Assembly (NCBI GenBank): GCA_026708325.1
Contig: JAPOVC010000026.1
Span: forward strand, 1 to 64,000
Source: Anaerolineaceae bacterium
GTDB taxonomy: Bacteria; Chloroflexota; Anaerolineae; Aggregatilineales; Phototrophicaceae
Direction of reading: 5' to 3'
DNA: 64,000 nucleotides
The notes below the pieces were generated by a model. It was not told where the DNA came from and made no database searches. It saw only the letters and a program-made list of their open reading frames with translations. Positions 33,554-41,754 of the stretch are shown here, in pieces. Position 1 is the first letter of the stretch; each line of letters begins with the position of its first letter. Position numbers and translations under genes: made by a program.

Positions 33554-35350
33554 TCAGCTGCCGTGATACCACTCGTTGACTTCGCCAGTGATGCGGTCAC
33601 CGCCGCCCGAGCGCCATTCCTCCACGAAGGAGTCGAAGCGGTCCAGCGGCTCCTGCCCGATGATGATGTTGAACAGCGTTTCCTGTTCCAGGCCATCCAG
33701 TGACGTGCCGGCGCGCTTCATGGTCTCGGTCGGCACGGTGGTGAAGTGGTTGCGTATGCCGTCATGGGCCCAGCGGTCGACGGCAAAAACGTTGGCGCGA
33801 TCCCACAATTGGGACAGGGCGTCACCGCCGAGGAAGGCTTCCATCATGGCGTCCCGCTGGTCTTCGGCTGTGTTGGCCCAGACTTCGCGCCGGTGTCGAA
33901 TCCAGTTGGCCTCGAAGTAGGGGTCGGTGCGGCTGCCGCCATTGGTCCCGGGCGGACCGAAGAAGTGTTTGCTGCTGTCGTAGCCGTTCAGGTCCAGTTC
34001 GTCACCCACCCAGAAATAGTCGGTGCCTTCCCAACCGTGGTAGCGGTTGACCGGATTCTGCATGAGTTCTGCCCACCAGCCGATTTGCTTGAGCACCAGA
34101 TCGACGTGCTCGAAGCCCTTGCGGAAGCAATACACGGTATCCGGAACCGGGTTGCTCCAGGACTTTTTCTTGATGCCGGTGGGTCCGGCCGGGATGTCGG
34201 CGAAGGTCCAGCGGGCATCGGGGTCATTGGCAACGCTGTCCGGCAAGCCGAAGACAGCGGCAAATGCCGGCGAGAAATGTACGCCAACGATGTTGGCGCC
34301 CACGTGGGCGAATGCCGTCTGACCGGGACGCAGGGTGAAGAAGTCCTGGGCAAACAGGCCCTCGGCATACCAACCCTGCAGCACAGACAGCACTTCCTTG
34401 ATTTCCGGACGTACGCTGTTGTATTCCAGGTCGCCATTGGCATCCGGCGTCCATGAGCCTGGCATGACGCCCCAGGCGCCAAAGACCGGGTCCAGCGAAC
34501 CGTACCAGGCATCCAGTGTGTTGCAGGCCACCATCCCGAGAGTCGTGCCCTCGGCACCCTGGCCCAGGTCCGCAGCCTTGAAGGCGCTGGCCACGGCATG
34601 CAGTTCGTCGATGGTCGTTGGCGCGCCCATGCCGACGGCTTCCAGCCAGTCCTCGCGCAACCACATGACCTTGTCGTTTTGCGCGGCCTGTTCAATGTAG
34701 GGAAAGCCCATCTTGCGGCCATTGACTTCTGCCAGACGCCACGCGACTCCGTCTCCAAAGGAGAGCGGGTCCTTGATCCATTCCTGGCTGGCAACTGCCT
34801 CATAAACGTCCGTGATGTCTTCCAGCAAGTCGTTTTCCAGCAGGTCCGAGTAAACCTGCAGCGGTACCGTCTCCATAAAGTCAGGCAATTCACCACTGGC
34901 GACTGCCAGATTGTATTTCTGCAGTCCTTCATCGGGATCGACCCAGCTGAAGGCAAGCTGCCAGTTGATGCCCAGCGCAGCGGCTGTCAGGCGAGTAAAG
35001 GGAGAGTTTTCAATATTGTCACCTTCAGCAAACTCCCAGGGAGCGCGTCGACTGCCGGATATGGTCACCGGTGGTGAAACAGGCATCCCTTCGGGGATTG
35101 GCGGCAAGGTCGTCGTCCAGCCCCTGGGATGACCGGGGCTGCCGGGAATCAATTCCTGCGGGATGCCGGACGCATCCTGAGCCGCCGCCAGGCCGTAACG
35201 ACTGGCCATCGAGGCGGCAAGTCCTACGCTGCTGCCCCGCAGAAAGTCCCTGCGGGAAAACGCTCCTCGTGATATCGGCAATTCCTTGCTCATTTCACTT
35301 CTCCCTTCTTCAAGTTCATCCTTGATTGCCTGATCTTTCCATTCAGCCAT
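33554..35350 (-). CDS. extracellular sugar-binding protein with twin-arginine signal (LplA type)
   Basis: This exported lipoprotein-class binding protein has 598 residues. The Tat motif SRRDFLRG is at 32-39, followed by a hydrophobic SSVGLAASMASRYGLAAAQ. The mature part shows the typical LplA-like layout: WVDPDEGLQKYNLAVASGELPD and DKVMWLREDWLEAVGMGAPTTIDELHAVASAFKAADLG about residue 245. The ATG at 35350 has AAGGAG five bases upstream. A second start at 35293 (MSKELPIS) also has a GGAG; it gives a shorter n-region but keeps the Tat motif. It is 17 bases after the GntR gene on the same strand, so the regulator and importer may be one transcript. Tat export implies folding in the cytoplasm before transport. 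Confidence 0.9.
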   Translation of the reverse strand: MAEWKDQAIKDELEEGRSEMSKELPISRGAFSRRDFLRGSSVGLAASMASRYGLAAAQDASGIPQELIPGSPGHPRGWTTTLPPIPEGMPVSPPVTISGSRRAPWEFAEGDNIENSPFTRLTAAALGINWQLAFSWVDPDEGLQKYNLAVASGELPDFMETVPLQVYSDLLENDLLEDITDVYEAVASQEWIKDPLSFGDGVAWRLAEVNGRKMGFPYIEQAAQNDKVMWLREDWLEAVGMGAPTTIDELHAVASAFKAADLGQGAEGTTLGMVACNTLDAWYGSLDPVFGAWGVMPGSWTPDANGDLEYNSVRPEIKEVLSVLQGWYAEGLFAQDFFTLRPGQTAFAHVGANIVGVHFSPAFAAVFGLPDSVANDPDARWTFADIPAGPTGIKKKSWSNPVPDTVYCFRKGFEHVDLVLKQIGWWAELMQNPVNRYHGWEGTDYFWVGDELDLNGYDSSKHFFGPPGTNGGSRTDPYFEANWIRHRREVWANTAEDQRDAMMEAFLGGDALSQLWDRANVFAVDRWAHDGIRNHFTTVPTETMKRAGTSLDGLEQETLFNIIIGQEPLDRFDSFVEEWRSGGGDRITGEVNEWYHGS

Positions 35351-35367
35351 TCTCTCTCCTTCCCTGC

Positions 35368-36123
35368 CTACTCTTCGCCAGCGGTAAGGGAAATCATGGT
35401 GTGCCAGACTTCTGTGGTGAACTGAATGTGCCGGCGCATGGCCCTGGCCGCCGCCTGACTCTCGCCAGCGGCGATGGCAAGGTATATGTCCTGGTGCGAC
35501 GCCCCTCCCTCCGCCTGGGCCGGCATCTCGTTGAATTTCGCTTCCTGCAGCACTTCCTCCAGCAGGTCCGTCAGGTTACTGACAAACTGCCAGACGATGG
35601 CGTTCTGGCTCGCCTGGGCGACCCGGCGGTGAAATTCCATGTCACCGGCGAGGTATTGGGGAATGTCACGCTGCTGCACAGCCCGCTGCATGCGTTCCAG
35701 TTCCTGCCGCATCAGGCCCAGGTCCTCTTCCCTGGCACGTTCTGCGGCAGCGCGGGCCGCCTCCACTTCTATGATTCCCCTCGCGTCCAGAATCTCGATG
35801 ATGGCCCCGCCCCATGCAGCCAGCCCCATCCCGAGTATCCGGCCGAACTGTTCTCCGGTCCGGCGGGCCAGAAAGGTGCCGTCCCCCGGCCGGGACTCGA
35901 GCAGGCCAACCGCTTCAAGAATCTTGATCGCCTCCCGAACGCTGTAGCGACCAACACCCAGCGCTTCGGACAGGGCGCGTTCGGAAGGGAGTCGGCCACC
36001 AGGACCCAACTGGCCTGAGACGATGAAATTCTTTAGCTGTTCAAGAGTTTGTTCGCGGACACTGGTCCTGTTAATTCTCTCAAGTCCGTCAATATTGCCC
36101 CGAGTGTCGCTCACAGTTCTCAC
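35368..36123 (-). CDS. FadR/GntR-family transcriptional regulator
   Basis: This is a 251-residue regulator. A winged helix-turn-helix at about 17-85 reads LEQLKNFIVSGQLGPGGRLPSERALSEALGVGRYSVREAIKILEAVGLLESRPGDGTFL. A FadR-type all-helical FCD domain at about 95-245 carries a metal-binding set of Asp/His in DMEFHRRVAQASQN and HQDIYLAIAAGE. FCD regulators sense organic acids or sugar acids. The start is GTG at 36123 with GAAGG seven bases upstream. A perfect TGGT-N3-ACCA operator lies 23-33 bases before it, so autoregulation is likely. It sits directly upstream of the Lpl-type importer and probably controls it and perhaps the divergently placed glycosidase-like gene. Confidence 0.9.
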   Translation of the reverse strand: MRTVSDTRGNIDGLERINRTSVREQTLEQLKNFIVSGQLGPGGRLPSERALSEALGVGRYSVREAIKILEAVGLLESRPGDGTFLARRTGEQFGRILGMGLAAWGGAIIEILDARGIIEVEAARAAAERAREEDLGLMRQELERMQRAVQQRDIPQYLAGDMEFHRRVAQASQNAIVWQFVSNLTDLLEEVLQEAKFNEMPAQAEGGASHQDIYLAIAAGESQAAARAMRRHIQFTTEVWHTMISLTAGEE

Positions 36124-36135
36124 AACTGCACCTTC

Positions 36136-36159
36136 AATTGGTCAGTGGTGCTACCAATT
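36136..36159. promoter_or_regulatory. GntR-type operator upstream of the regulator gene
   Basis: TGGT-GCT-ACCA at 36146-36156 matches the FadR/GntR consensus TGGT-N3-ACCA. An outer repeat AATTGGT (36136-36142) and ACCAATT (36153-36159) shares the right arm, so a longer 24-bp inverted repeat with a nested site is present. It lies 13 bases upstream of the GTG start, a position suited to repression. Confidence 0.7.
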
Positions 36160-36334
36160 TTCTCTTGCCATTGTTGATCTGTCAAATTTAAATTGTGGCC
36201 GGGTCCATGAAACCAGGTCAAAGGCGTAGTCCGTTCCCTGCAAGTGGCGCGGACACCCACGGCGGCGGGCGAAATCTCCGGATGTGACTTCCGTCTTTGG
36301 AGAATTTGGGCAAGTGATTGTTACCGGCCGTCGG

Positions 36335-37885
36335 TCAGTTGGCAGGGGTGGCGAAGAAAGTCAGATCTGCGCCGTGGTTCTCCATTGAAACGACCGAGTC
36401 GCCGGCGAGAACGGCCCTGATGTCGCGCGTGTTGTGTCGCAACACAATGGTCTGTGGTTCCAGGGCCAATGGCAACTCCAGCAATTGCGCTACTCCAGTC
36501 GACTCGAAATGCCAGTACCCTTCGGCATGCGTCAGGTTGTTGCGATCGGCGTACGCCGCCGGGTCTCCCGCAAACCAGTTTGGCACGCGTATCGCCAGGG
36601 CCCCCGGCTCATTCAAGTGAATCGAGAGAGAGTCCTCCGTATAAGGCGTACGGACCCGAATTGCCTCGTCGTCAAGGTCAGGCAGGCAATGCAGCCATAT
36701 GCGCTTTTCCCCGTCCTGACTCCAGGACCGCCGGGAATATTCGCACAGCGAGGCCACGGTGCCGCCGACGATGTCGAGGTTAAACTGGACGGACTGCAGG
36801 CCGAGCGGTTCATGGCCATAGGGGGCCGGGAAGCCCCAGGCGCCCTGCAGGCGAGCAAACACCGAGCCGGAGGGCAGATTGCCATCCTCACGTGCTACAG
36901 ACCAGGAAATATCTCGTAACTGGGAAGGCAGGATGTGGCAACGCAGGATGCGCTCTGCATCGCCGTAGTACGCTGAATCGTGCTGCGTTCCCAGAATCAG
37001 CGCCGTTTCCAGAATGTCGCCGCTGGTGTTGACCTCGCCCCGGTCCGGGTTGGCGCCCGGCCTGGTGGACTCTATCGCCCAACCGATTTCGTCCCGGATC
37101 TCCCAAAGGCCGTGATCATAGAATGCCGCCACTCGTTGCATGAGCCCGGAATCGCCGGTCATTTCGGCCAGTTGGGCCAGCGAAGACAGGGTCGAGGTTA
37201 TCGAATGGACGTGGTTGCCGAGCCTGTCACCGAGATAGCGACCGTCTTCCGGGAAGAACTCCAGTGCGGCCCCGGCGATGTCCTGGGCCAACGCAAGCGC
37301 GGGTCCGTGGCCGGAGTTTGCATAAATCTTGACCAACGGTCCGATCGCCCTTCCAATCCCGCTGACGACGTGATTGGGGATGAAACCAGAGGGCGCTTCC
37401 TGGAAAGACCAGCCAGACCGCGGATTCCAGTTCTTCTGAATGAAATCGACAGAACGCCTGGCCACATCGAAAGCCCGGACGTCTTCATAACCCAGGATTA
37501 AGGCATCCAACCCGTGAAAGCCCTCCCTCAGGTTGTGCGCGAGAAAAACGTCCGGTTTGCCCGCCTTTATCGACGCGCGATTCAGTGGAAGGGGGATCTC
37601 TCCACCATAGGAAAAGAACATGGCATCGGCATGTTTGCGCACAGTCTCGTCATCGATCTCAATACCCAGATACGTTTTGGCGGCAACCAGGGCGTTCAGA
37701 TGGCGACCTGGAACGTGCGCATCCGTATACTGGCTGCTCCAGCCAAGGCGGGCAGCCGGTCGAACGAAAGCGCTGAAGAAGGGCCGGTCAGCATCATGAC
37801 GGTTGAAGGCCCTGGTCATCGTCCGGCAACCCAGTTGAACCGCGTCACGGAGATCTGTGCTGTTCACATTTGAAAGACGAGACAT
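36335..37885 (-). CDS. glycoside hydrolase-like protein with six-hairpin barrel (GH127/DUF1680-like), tentative
   Basis: This 516-residue soluble protein has no signal peptide and is probably cytoplasmic. Regularly spaced helices (LNALVAAKTYLGIEIDDETVRKHADAMFF, FHGLDALILGYEDVRAFDVARRSVDFI, and others to about 370) suggest an alpha-alpha six-hairpin barrel. A beta-rich end contains LAIRVPNWFAGDPAA, a segment seen in GH127-like proteins. The assignment is by pattern only. Active-site cysteines of GH127 are not evident, so another six-hairpin family is possible. Start ATG at 37885 has AGGAAAG four bases upstream. It sits between the GntR operon and a divergent binding-protein gene, in a carbohydrate context. 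Confidence 0.55.
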   Translation of the reverse strand: MSRLSNVNSTDLRDAVQLGCRTMTRAFNRHDADRPFFSAFVRPAARLGWSSQYTDAHVPGRHLNALVAAKTYLGIEIDDETVRKHADAMFFSYGGEIPLPLNRASIKAGKPDVFLAHNLREGFHGLDALILGYEDVRAFDVARRSVDFIQKNWNPRSGWSFQEAPSGFIPNHVVSGIGRAIGPLVKIYANSGHGPALALAQDIAGAALEFFPEDGRYLGDRLGNHVHSITSTLSSLAQLAEMTGDSGLMQRVAAFYDHGLWEIRDEIGWAIESTRPGANPDRGEVNTSGDILETALILGTQHDSAYYGDAERILRCHILPSQLRDISWSVAREDGNLPSGSVFARLQGAWGFPAPYGHEPLGLQSVQFNLDIVGGTVASLCEYSRRSWSQDGEKRIWLHCLPDLDDEAIRVRTPYTEDSLSIHLNEPGALAIRVPNWFAGDPAAYADRNNLTHAEGYWHFESTGVAQLLELPLALEPQTIVLRHNTRDIRAVLAGDSVVSMENHGADLTFFATPAN

Positions 37886-38122
37886 TTTTCTTTCCTGACG
37901 ATAATCCTGGCCGCGTGGGCTGTCGCCGGGACGAAAACCACGTGTATTACCCTGGCGATTCAGGCGGCCCTGCACAAGAGCGGCAGCCCTCTCTGGCGAA
38001 GTATTCCGCGCCAATTCGCCTTTGACTTCCGGGCAGCGCCAGGTTCCCGCCGGCTCCATTCAGATTTGGTCCCACGAGAAACCCGAACTGTCCGGTGTAG
38101 TTCTCCAAAGCCAGGGGAGTGT

Positions 38123-38151
38123 TTGGACTTTGACATCCGCGCCGCTAGAAT
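38123..38151 (+). promoter_or_regulatory. possible sigma-70 promoter for the sugar-binding protein operon
   Basis: TTGGAC at 38123-38128 and TAGAAT at 38146-38151 are 17 bases apart. The -10 matches five of six consensus bases and the -35 only three. The predicted start site near 38158 sits on the first base of a perfect palindrome. Confidence 0.4.
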
Positions 38152-38158
38152 TTGAACC

Positions 38159-38170
38159 TAACAATTGTTA
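38159..38170. promoter_or_regulatory. 12-bp perfect palindrome at the predicted transcription start, possible operator
   Basis: TAACAATTGTTA reads the same on both strands. It lies 13 bases upstream of the binding-protein ATG and just before its GGGAG ribosome-binding site, so binding there would block transcription or initiation. Confidence 0.45.
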
Positions 38171-38182
38171 TGGGAGTCAATT

Positions 38183-39571
38183 ATGAAACAGCATCTTTCA
38201 CGTCGCCAGTTTCTTTCTCTCACCTCCAAATCCGCCCTCGCCCCCGTAGCCGGCCGTTTCCTGGTTCCGGCGAGCCTGGCAACATCGGGGGCACTTTCAT
38301 CGGCTTCGTCTCTCCTCGCACAGGAAGCGACAATCGAATTGTGGTGGGGTTCCGGTTTTCTGGATATCGAGGACTACTTCAATGCCAATGTCATTGACCC
38401 CTTCGAAGCGGCCAACCCCGGGGTAGACCTGGAGTTTTCCTGGGACGTAGACGAGGAACTGGAACGCAAGATTCCCATAGCCATGCAGGCGGGGGCCGGC
38501 CCGGACATTTTCATGGGCAACGGCCCGTCTCACATACAGGCGGTCGCCAGGGAAGGCTGGCTGGTTGAGCTGGACGAATATGCCGAGCAGTATGGCTGGG
38601 AAGAGAAATTCCAAACCTGGGCTCTTGATACCTGTCGCGTCAACGGCAAACTCTACTGTCTGCCAAACTCGGTAAACCAGACCTGTCTCTTTTACAACGC
38701 GTCCCTCTTCCAAGACATGGGCTGGGCAGTGCCGACGACGCGGGCAGAAATCGAGACCGTGGCGCAGGAAGCGGCCGACCGGGGGATCATCCCCTTTGCC
38801 GGCGGCACGTCAGATTGTCCGCTGTGCGTCAACTGGCTGGTCTCCATCGCCTTCAACCACTACGCCGGGCCGGACGCGGTCCATGAAGCCCTGACTGGCG
38901 CCAGGTCCTTTTCTGACTCACTCTTCGTCGAAGCCACCGAACTGCTCAACTCCTGGATGCAGCAGGGCTGGATAGCCGGTGGCGCAGCGCAGTTTTTCGC
39001 GACGACCTTCTCGACTGTGCATGACCAGCTGGTGAAGCGCGAAGCCGCCATGAGCATGGAAGGGACCTGGTTCATCCCGTGGGTCAGTTCCCTCTTTGCC
39101 GAGACTGACGACGACTGGAACTGGGTGCCCAACCCGTCCTTGCGGGAGGAAGTGCAATACCCGGTCATTCCCCTGGGCAGCGGCAACACCTTGTCCATCA
39201 CCACACAGAGTGAAAACGCCGACATTGCCGCCGACTTCCTGAATTCCTACTACCCGGATACAGCGACCATCGGCCAACGCATCGCCGATCATTCCAGTTT
39301 CTTCATTGCCCCGGTGAATTTTCAGGAAGGCGACTTCCCCGCTGAACTTGACGGTCGGGTGAGCAAGTTTTTCGATCTGCTGGCGGATGGCAACCTGGGC
39401 TATTCGCCCTGGTCCTTCTGGCCCGCCAGGACTCACTCGTATCTCTACGAAGAGGTGCAGAAGGTATTCACCGGGGACCTTTCTCCTGCTGACTACTGTG
39501 CGGGCATGGCGGCGGTGTTCGATGAAGAGCTGGCCGCCGGCGCCGTTCCTCCGGTCTTCGGCAGGGGTTGA
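38183..39571 (+). CDS. sugar ABC transporter substrate-binding protein with twin-arginine signal
   Basis: This exported protein has 462 residues. The Tat motif SRRQFLSL at 6-13 is followed by a hydrophobic segment ending near SSLLAQ. Family-1 features are WWGSGFLDIEDYFNANVIDPFEAANPGVDLEF, IPIAMQAGAGPDIFMGNGPSHIQAVAREGWLVELDEYAEQ (dipole near residue 115), MEGTWFIPW, and YLYEEVQKVFTGDLSPADY at the end. It has GGGAG six bases upstream of the ATG. Two permease genes follow, with a 281-base gap containing a hairpin. Ligand is unknown, and a carbohydrate is expected from the permease type. Confidence 0.9.
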   Translation: MKQHLSRRQFLSLTSKSALAPVAGRFLVPASLATSGALSSASSLLAQEATIELWWGSGFLDIEDYFNANVIDPFEAANPGVDLEFSWDVDEELERKIPIAMQAGAGPDIFMGNGPSHIQAVAREGWLVELDEYAEQYGWEEKFQTWALDTCRVNGKLYCLPNSVNQTCLFYNASLFQDMGWAVPTTRAEIETVAQEAADRGIIPFAGGTSDCPLCVNWLVSIAFNHYAGPDAVHEALTGARSFSDSLFVEATELLNSWMQQGWIAGGAAQFFATTFSTVHDQLVKREAAMSMEGTWFIPWVSSLFAETDDDWNWVPNPSLREEVQYPVIPLGSGNTLSITTQSENADIAADFLNSYYPDTATIGQRIADHSSFFIAPVNFQEGDFPAELDGRVSKFFDLLADGNLGYSPWSFWPARTHSYLYEEVQKVFTGDLSPADYCAGMAAVFDEELAAGAVPPVFGRG

Positions 39572-39632
39572 CCGAATTCAACAGGTGCCAGGCCACTACC
39601 TGCCATTCCTGCCCGGCCGGGTAACCGCGTTG

Positions 39633-39662
39633 CAGGCTCGCCTTGTCTCCAGGGTGAGCCTG
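39633..39662 (+). promoter_or_regulatory. intercistronic stem-loop after the binding-protein gene
   Basis: CAGGCTC (39633-39639) pairs with GAGCCTG (39656-39662), with further CC/GG pairing inside past small bulges. No T-run follows, so it is taken as a stabilising or attenuating hairpin between binding-protein and permease genes rather than a full terminator. Confidence 0.45.
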
Positions 39663-39852
39663 TAACGATTGCCGCAGGTTGCCCCGCTTACATCAGACCA
39701 GGGGACACAAAAGCCATTCCTGCAGAGTGTGAATCCCGTCAGAGGGGGCCGCTGACCATGCTGCCATGCAGGCCGGCGAAGGCCGCTCAGACCGGATCAA
39801 ACGACGACGCAAACCAGCGCCGACCTCAGGGCTGCACCGGGAGATTCCTGGC

Positions 39853-40749
39853 ATGACCTGGCTGAACCCTGGAGGACTCCCGCGCAGGCAATCCTTCCAG
39901 GGCTGGCTGTTCCTTCTGCCCCTGATGATCGCCACGATCGTGGTCATCGTCCTGCCCACGCTGGCAACGGTCGCCTTTTCGCTGACGGACTGGTCAGGAT
40001 TCGGCGAGGTCACATTCATCGGTCTGGAAAACTTTCGTCAGTTGGCGACTGACGCCAGCTTCCTGCAGTCGCTGAAACACGCCGTCATCTGGACGGCGAT
40101 TTTCCTGACCGTACCCATCTTCATGGGCTTGCTCGGGGCCGTCCTGCTCAGCGAGGCAGGACCCTTGCAAACTTTTTTCAAGCTTGTGTACTTCATTCCC
40201 GTCACCCTGGCGAGCGTGATCAACGCCCATATCTGGCGCAGCCTGTACGATCCTTTTCGTGGGGCAGGCGCCGTGCTGGAAGGGCTGGGAATCCCTTTCC
40301 TGGCCGACGTCGCTTTTCTGGGCGAAAAGAATCTGGCCCTTTATGCGGTGGCCTGGGTCGATGTCTGGCGCTGGTGGGGTTTCCTGGTCGTTGTTTTCCT
40401 GGCCGCCCTGCAGGCCATCAACCCTGAACTGTATGATTCGGCCAAAGTCGATGGTGCGTCCTGGTGGCTGGAGTTTCGTCACGTGACGCTGCCAGGCATT
40501 CGGGTCACGCTGCTTTTCGTGGTTCTCATTACCATTGTCGGGTCCCTTAACGTCTTCGATTACGTCTACATCCTGACCCAGGGCGGCCCTGCCGGCGCGA
40601 CAGAAGTTCCCGTCACACTGCTGTACAAATCCGCCTTTCAGAAATATGAGGCGGGCTATGCGGCTGCCATAGGAACGACGATGTCCTTTCTGAGCGGGCT
40701 CGTCCTGGTTGGCTATTTGTTGCTTCAGCACATGGGATGGGAAGAATGA
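39853..40749 (+). CDS. sugar ABC transporter permease (MalF/UgpA type)
   Basis: This 298-residue permease has six helices, beginning GWLFLLPLMIATIVVIVLPTLATVAFSLTDW. FIPVTLASVINAHIWRSLYDPFRGAG is the usual stretch before the EAA loop. The EAA loop reads INPELYDSAKVDGASWWLEFRHVTLPGIRVTLL. The C-terminus YLLLQHMGWEE is short. Start ATG at 39853 has GGGAG nine bases upstream; a longer frame to 39766 would add a basic stretch without family match. Its stop overlaps the next permease start (ATGA at 40746), so they are coupled. Confidence 0.9.
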   Translation: MTWLNPGGLPRRQSFQGWLFLLPLMIATIVVIVLPTLATVAFSLTDWSGFGEVTFIGLENFRQLATDASFLQSLKHAVIWTAIFLTVPIFMGLLGAVLLSEAGPLQTFFKLVYFIPVTLASVINAHIWRSLYDPFRGAGAVLEGLGIPFLADVAFLGEKNLALYAVAWVDVWRWWGFLVVVFLAALQAINPELYDSAKVDGASWWLEFRHVTLPGIRVTLLFVVLITIVGSLNVFDYVYILTQGGPAGATEVPVTLLYKSAFQKYEAGYAAAIGTTMSFLSGLVLVGYLLLQHMGWEE

Positions 40750-41606
40750 CGGCTGGCGTCAACGTCGGGACTGCCAGGCGGAAATGGAACCTGCGGCGAA
40801 CGCTGCTTGTCTATGTCCCGCTTGTGATTTTGGCGATTGTTGCGCTGGGCCCCGTTCTCGTCCTCCTGTTCAATTCATTGAAAACCGGCAGGGAAATCGT
40901 GCAGGACCCCCTGGGACTGCCAGACGCGCCGCAACTGGCGAATTACGCCAGGGCCTGGAGGCAGGGACACTTTGAAAGCACCATGCGCAACAGCGCCATC
41001 CTCACTGCCGGAAGCGTGCTGGGCGTTTGCATCATCAGCGGCCTCGCTGCCTATGCCCTGGGGCGCCTGCGCGTTCGCGGCTCCAGGGGCGTGGTCACCT
41101 ATCTCTTTCTGGCGACGACGGCGCCGGCCCCCCTGTATGTCATTCCGCTCTTCTTCATGTGGACCCGCCTGGGTCAGATCAACAGCCTTTCTGGCCTGAT
41201 CATCATCTACTGGGGTGTATTGTCGCCCTTTGCCACGCTTCTGCTCCGCTCTTTCCTGCTCTCGTTACCCACTGAACTGGAGGACGCAGGGCGAGTGGAT
41301 GGCGCGGGCGAAATCCGCGTCCTACTGTCCATCATTTTGCCATTGTCGTGGCCGGGCTTTGTCGTGGTCGGCCTTATCACGGCGCTGGGCACCTGGAACG
41401 AGTTCTTTTTCGCCAACACCTTCATTCACAGTCAACGTCTCAAGCCGGTGACGATAAGTTTGCTCTCGTTCCAGCACCAGTTCAGCAACGACTGGGAGTT
41501 GACGAGCGCCGCCAGCGTCATTGCGGTTGTGCCGGTTGTTGCCCTGTTTCTCGTGTTTCAGCGCCGCTTCATCGCCGGTATGACGGCGGGTGGGTTGAAA
41601 GGCTAG
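40746..41606 (+). CDS. sugar ABC transporter permease (MalG/UgpE type)
   Basis: This 286-residue permease has an N-terminal cytoplasmic segment and helix 1 (LLVYVPLVILAIVALGPVLVLLFNSLKT), LYVIPLFFMWTRLGQINSLSGLIIIYWG, EAA loop LPTELEDAGRVDGAGEIRVLLSIILPLSWPGFVVV, and the C-terminus LFLVFQRRFIAGMTAGGLKG typical of MalG-type subunits. GGGAAG precedes the ATG. No ATPase gene follows; a tRNA-Asp gene lies 60 bases on. Confidence 0.92.
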   Translation: MTAGVNVGTARRKWNLRRTLLVYVPLVILAIVALGPVLVLLFNSLKTGREIVQDPLGLPDAPQLANYARAWRQGHFESTMRNSAILTAGSVLGVCIISGLAAYALGRLRVRGSRGVVTYLFLATTAPAPLYVIPLFFMWTRLGQINSLSGLIIIYWGVLSPFATLLLRSFLLSLPTELEDAGRVDGAGEIRVLLSIILPLSWPGFVVVGLITALGTWNEFFFANTFIHSQRLKPVTISLLSFQHQFSNDWELTSAASVIAVVPVVALFLVFQRRFIAGMTAGGLKG

Positions 41607-41638
41607 GTGGCAGGCTGCAATTCGACTCAAAGCAAACA

Positions 41639-41661
41639 GGTGCAAGCCTGGAGCCTGCACC
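41639..41661. terminator. stem-loop after the sugar permease operon, possible terminator
   Basis: GGTGCA (41639-41644) and TGCACC (41656-41661) pair, with a GC pair inside past an A-C mismatch. There is no T-tract on either side, so its terminator role is uncertain. It sits between the permease stop and the tRNA-Asp gene. Confidence 0.35.
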
Positions 41662-41666
41662 CGCTG

Positions 41667-41739
41667 CGGGAGCGACGGGATTCGAACCCGCGATCTCCAC
41701 CTTGACAGGGTGGCATGTTAACCGCTACACTACGCCCCC
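41667..41739 (-). tRNA. tRNA-Asp(GTC)
   Basis: The cloverleaf reads on the minus strand. The 7-bp acceptor (GGGGGCG with CGCTCCC, one G-T pair), the D arm, the anticodon loop CTGTCAA with anticodon GTC, and the TpsiC loop GGTTCGAATCC are all intact. The discriminator is G73. The CCA end is not encoded. Anticodon GTC reads aspartate codons. Confidence 0.95.
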
Positions 41740-41754
41740 TAACGACTGCCCATC

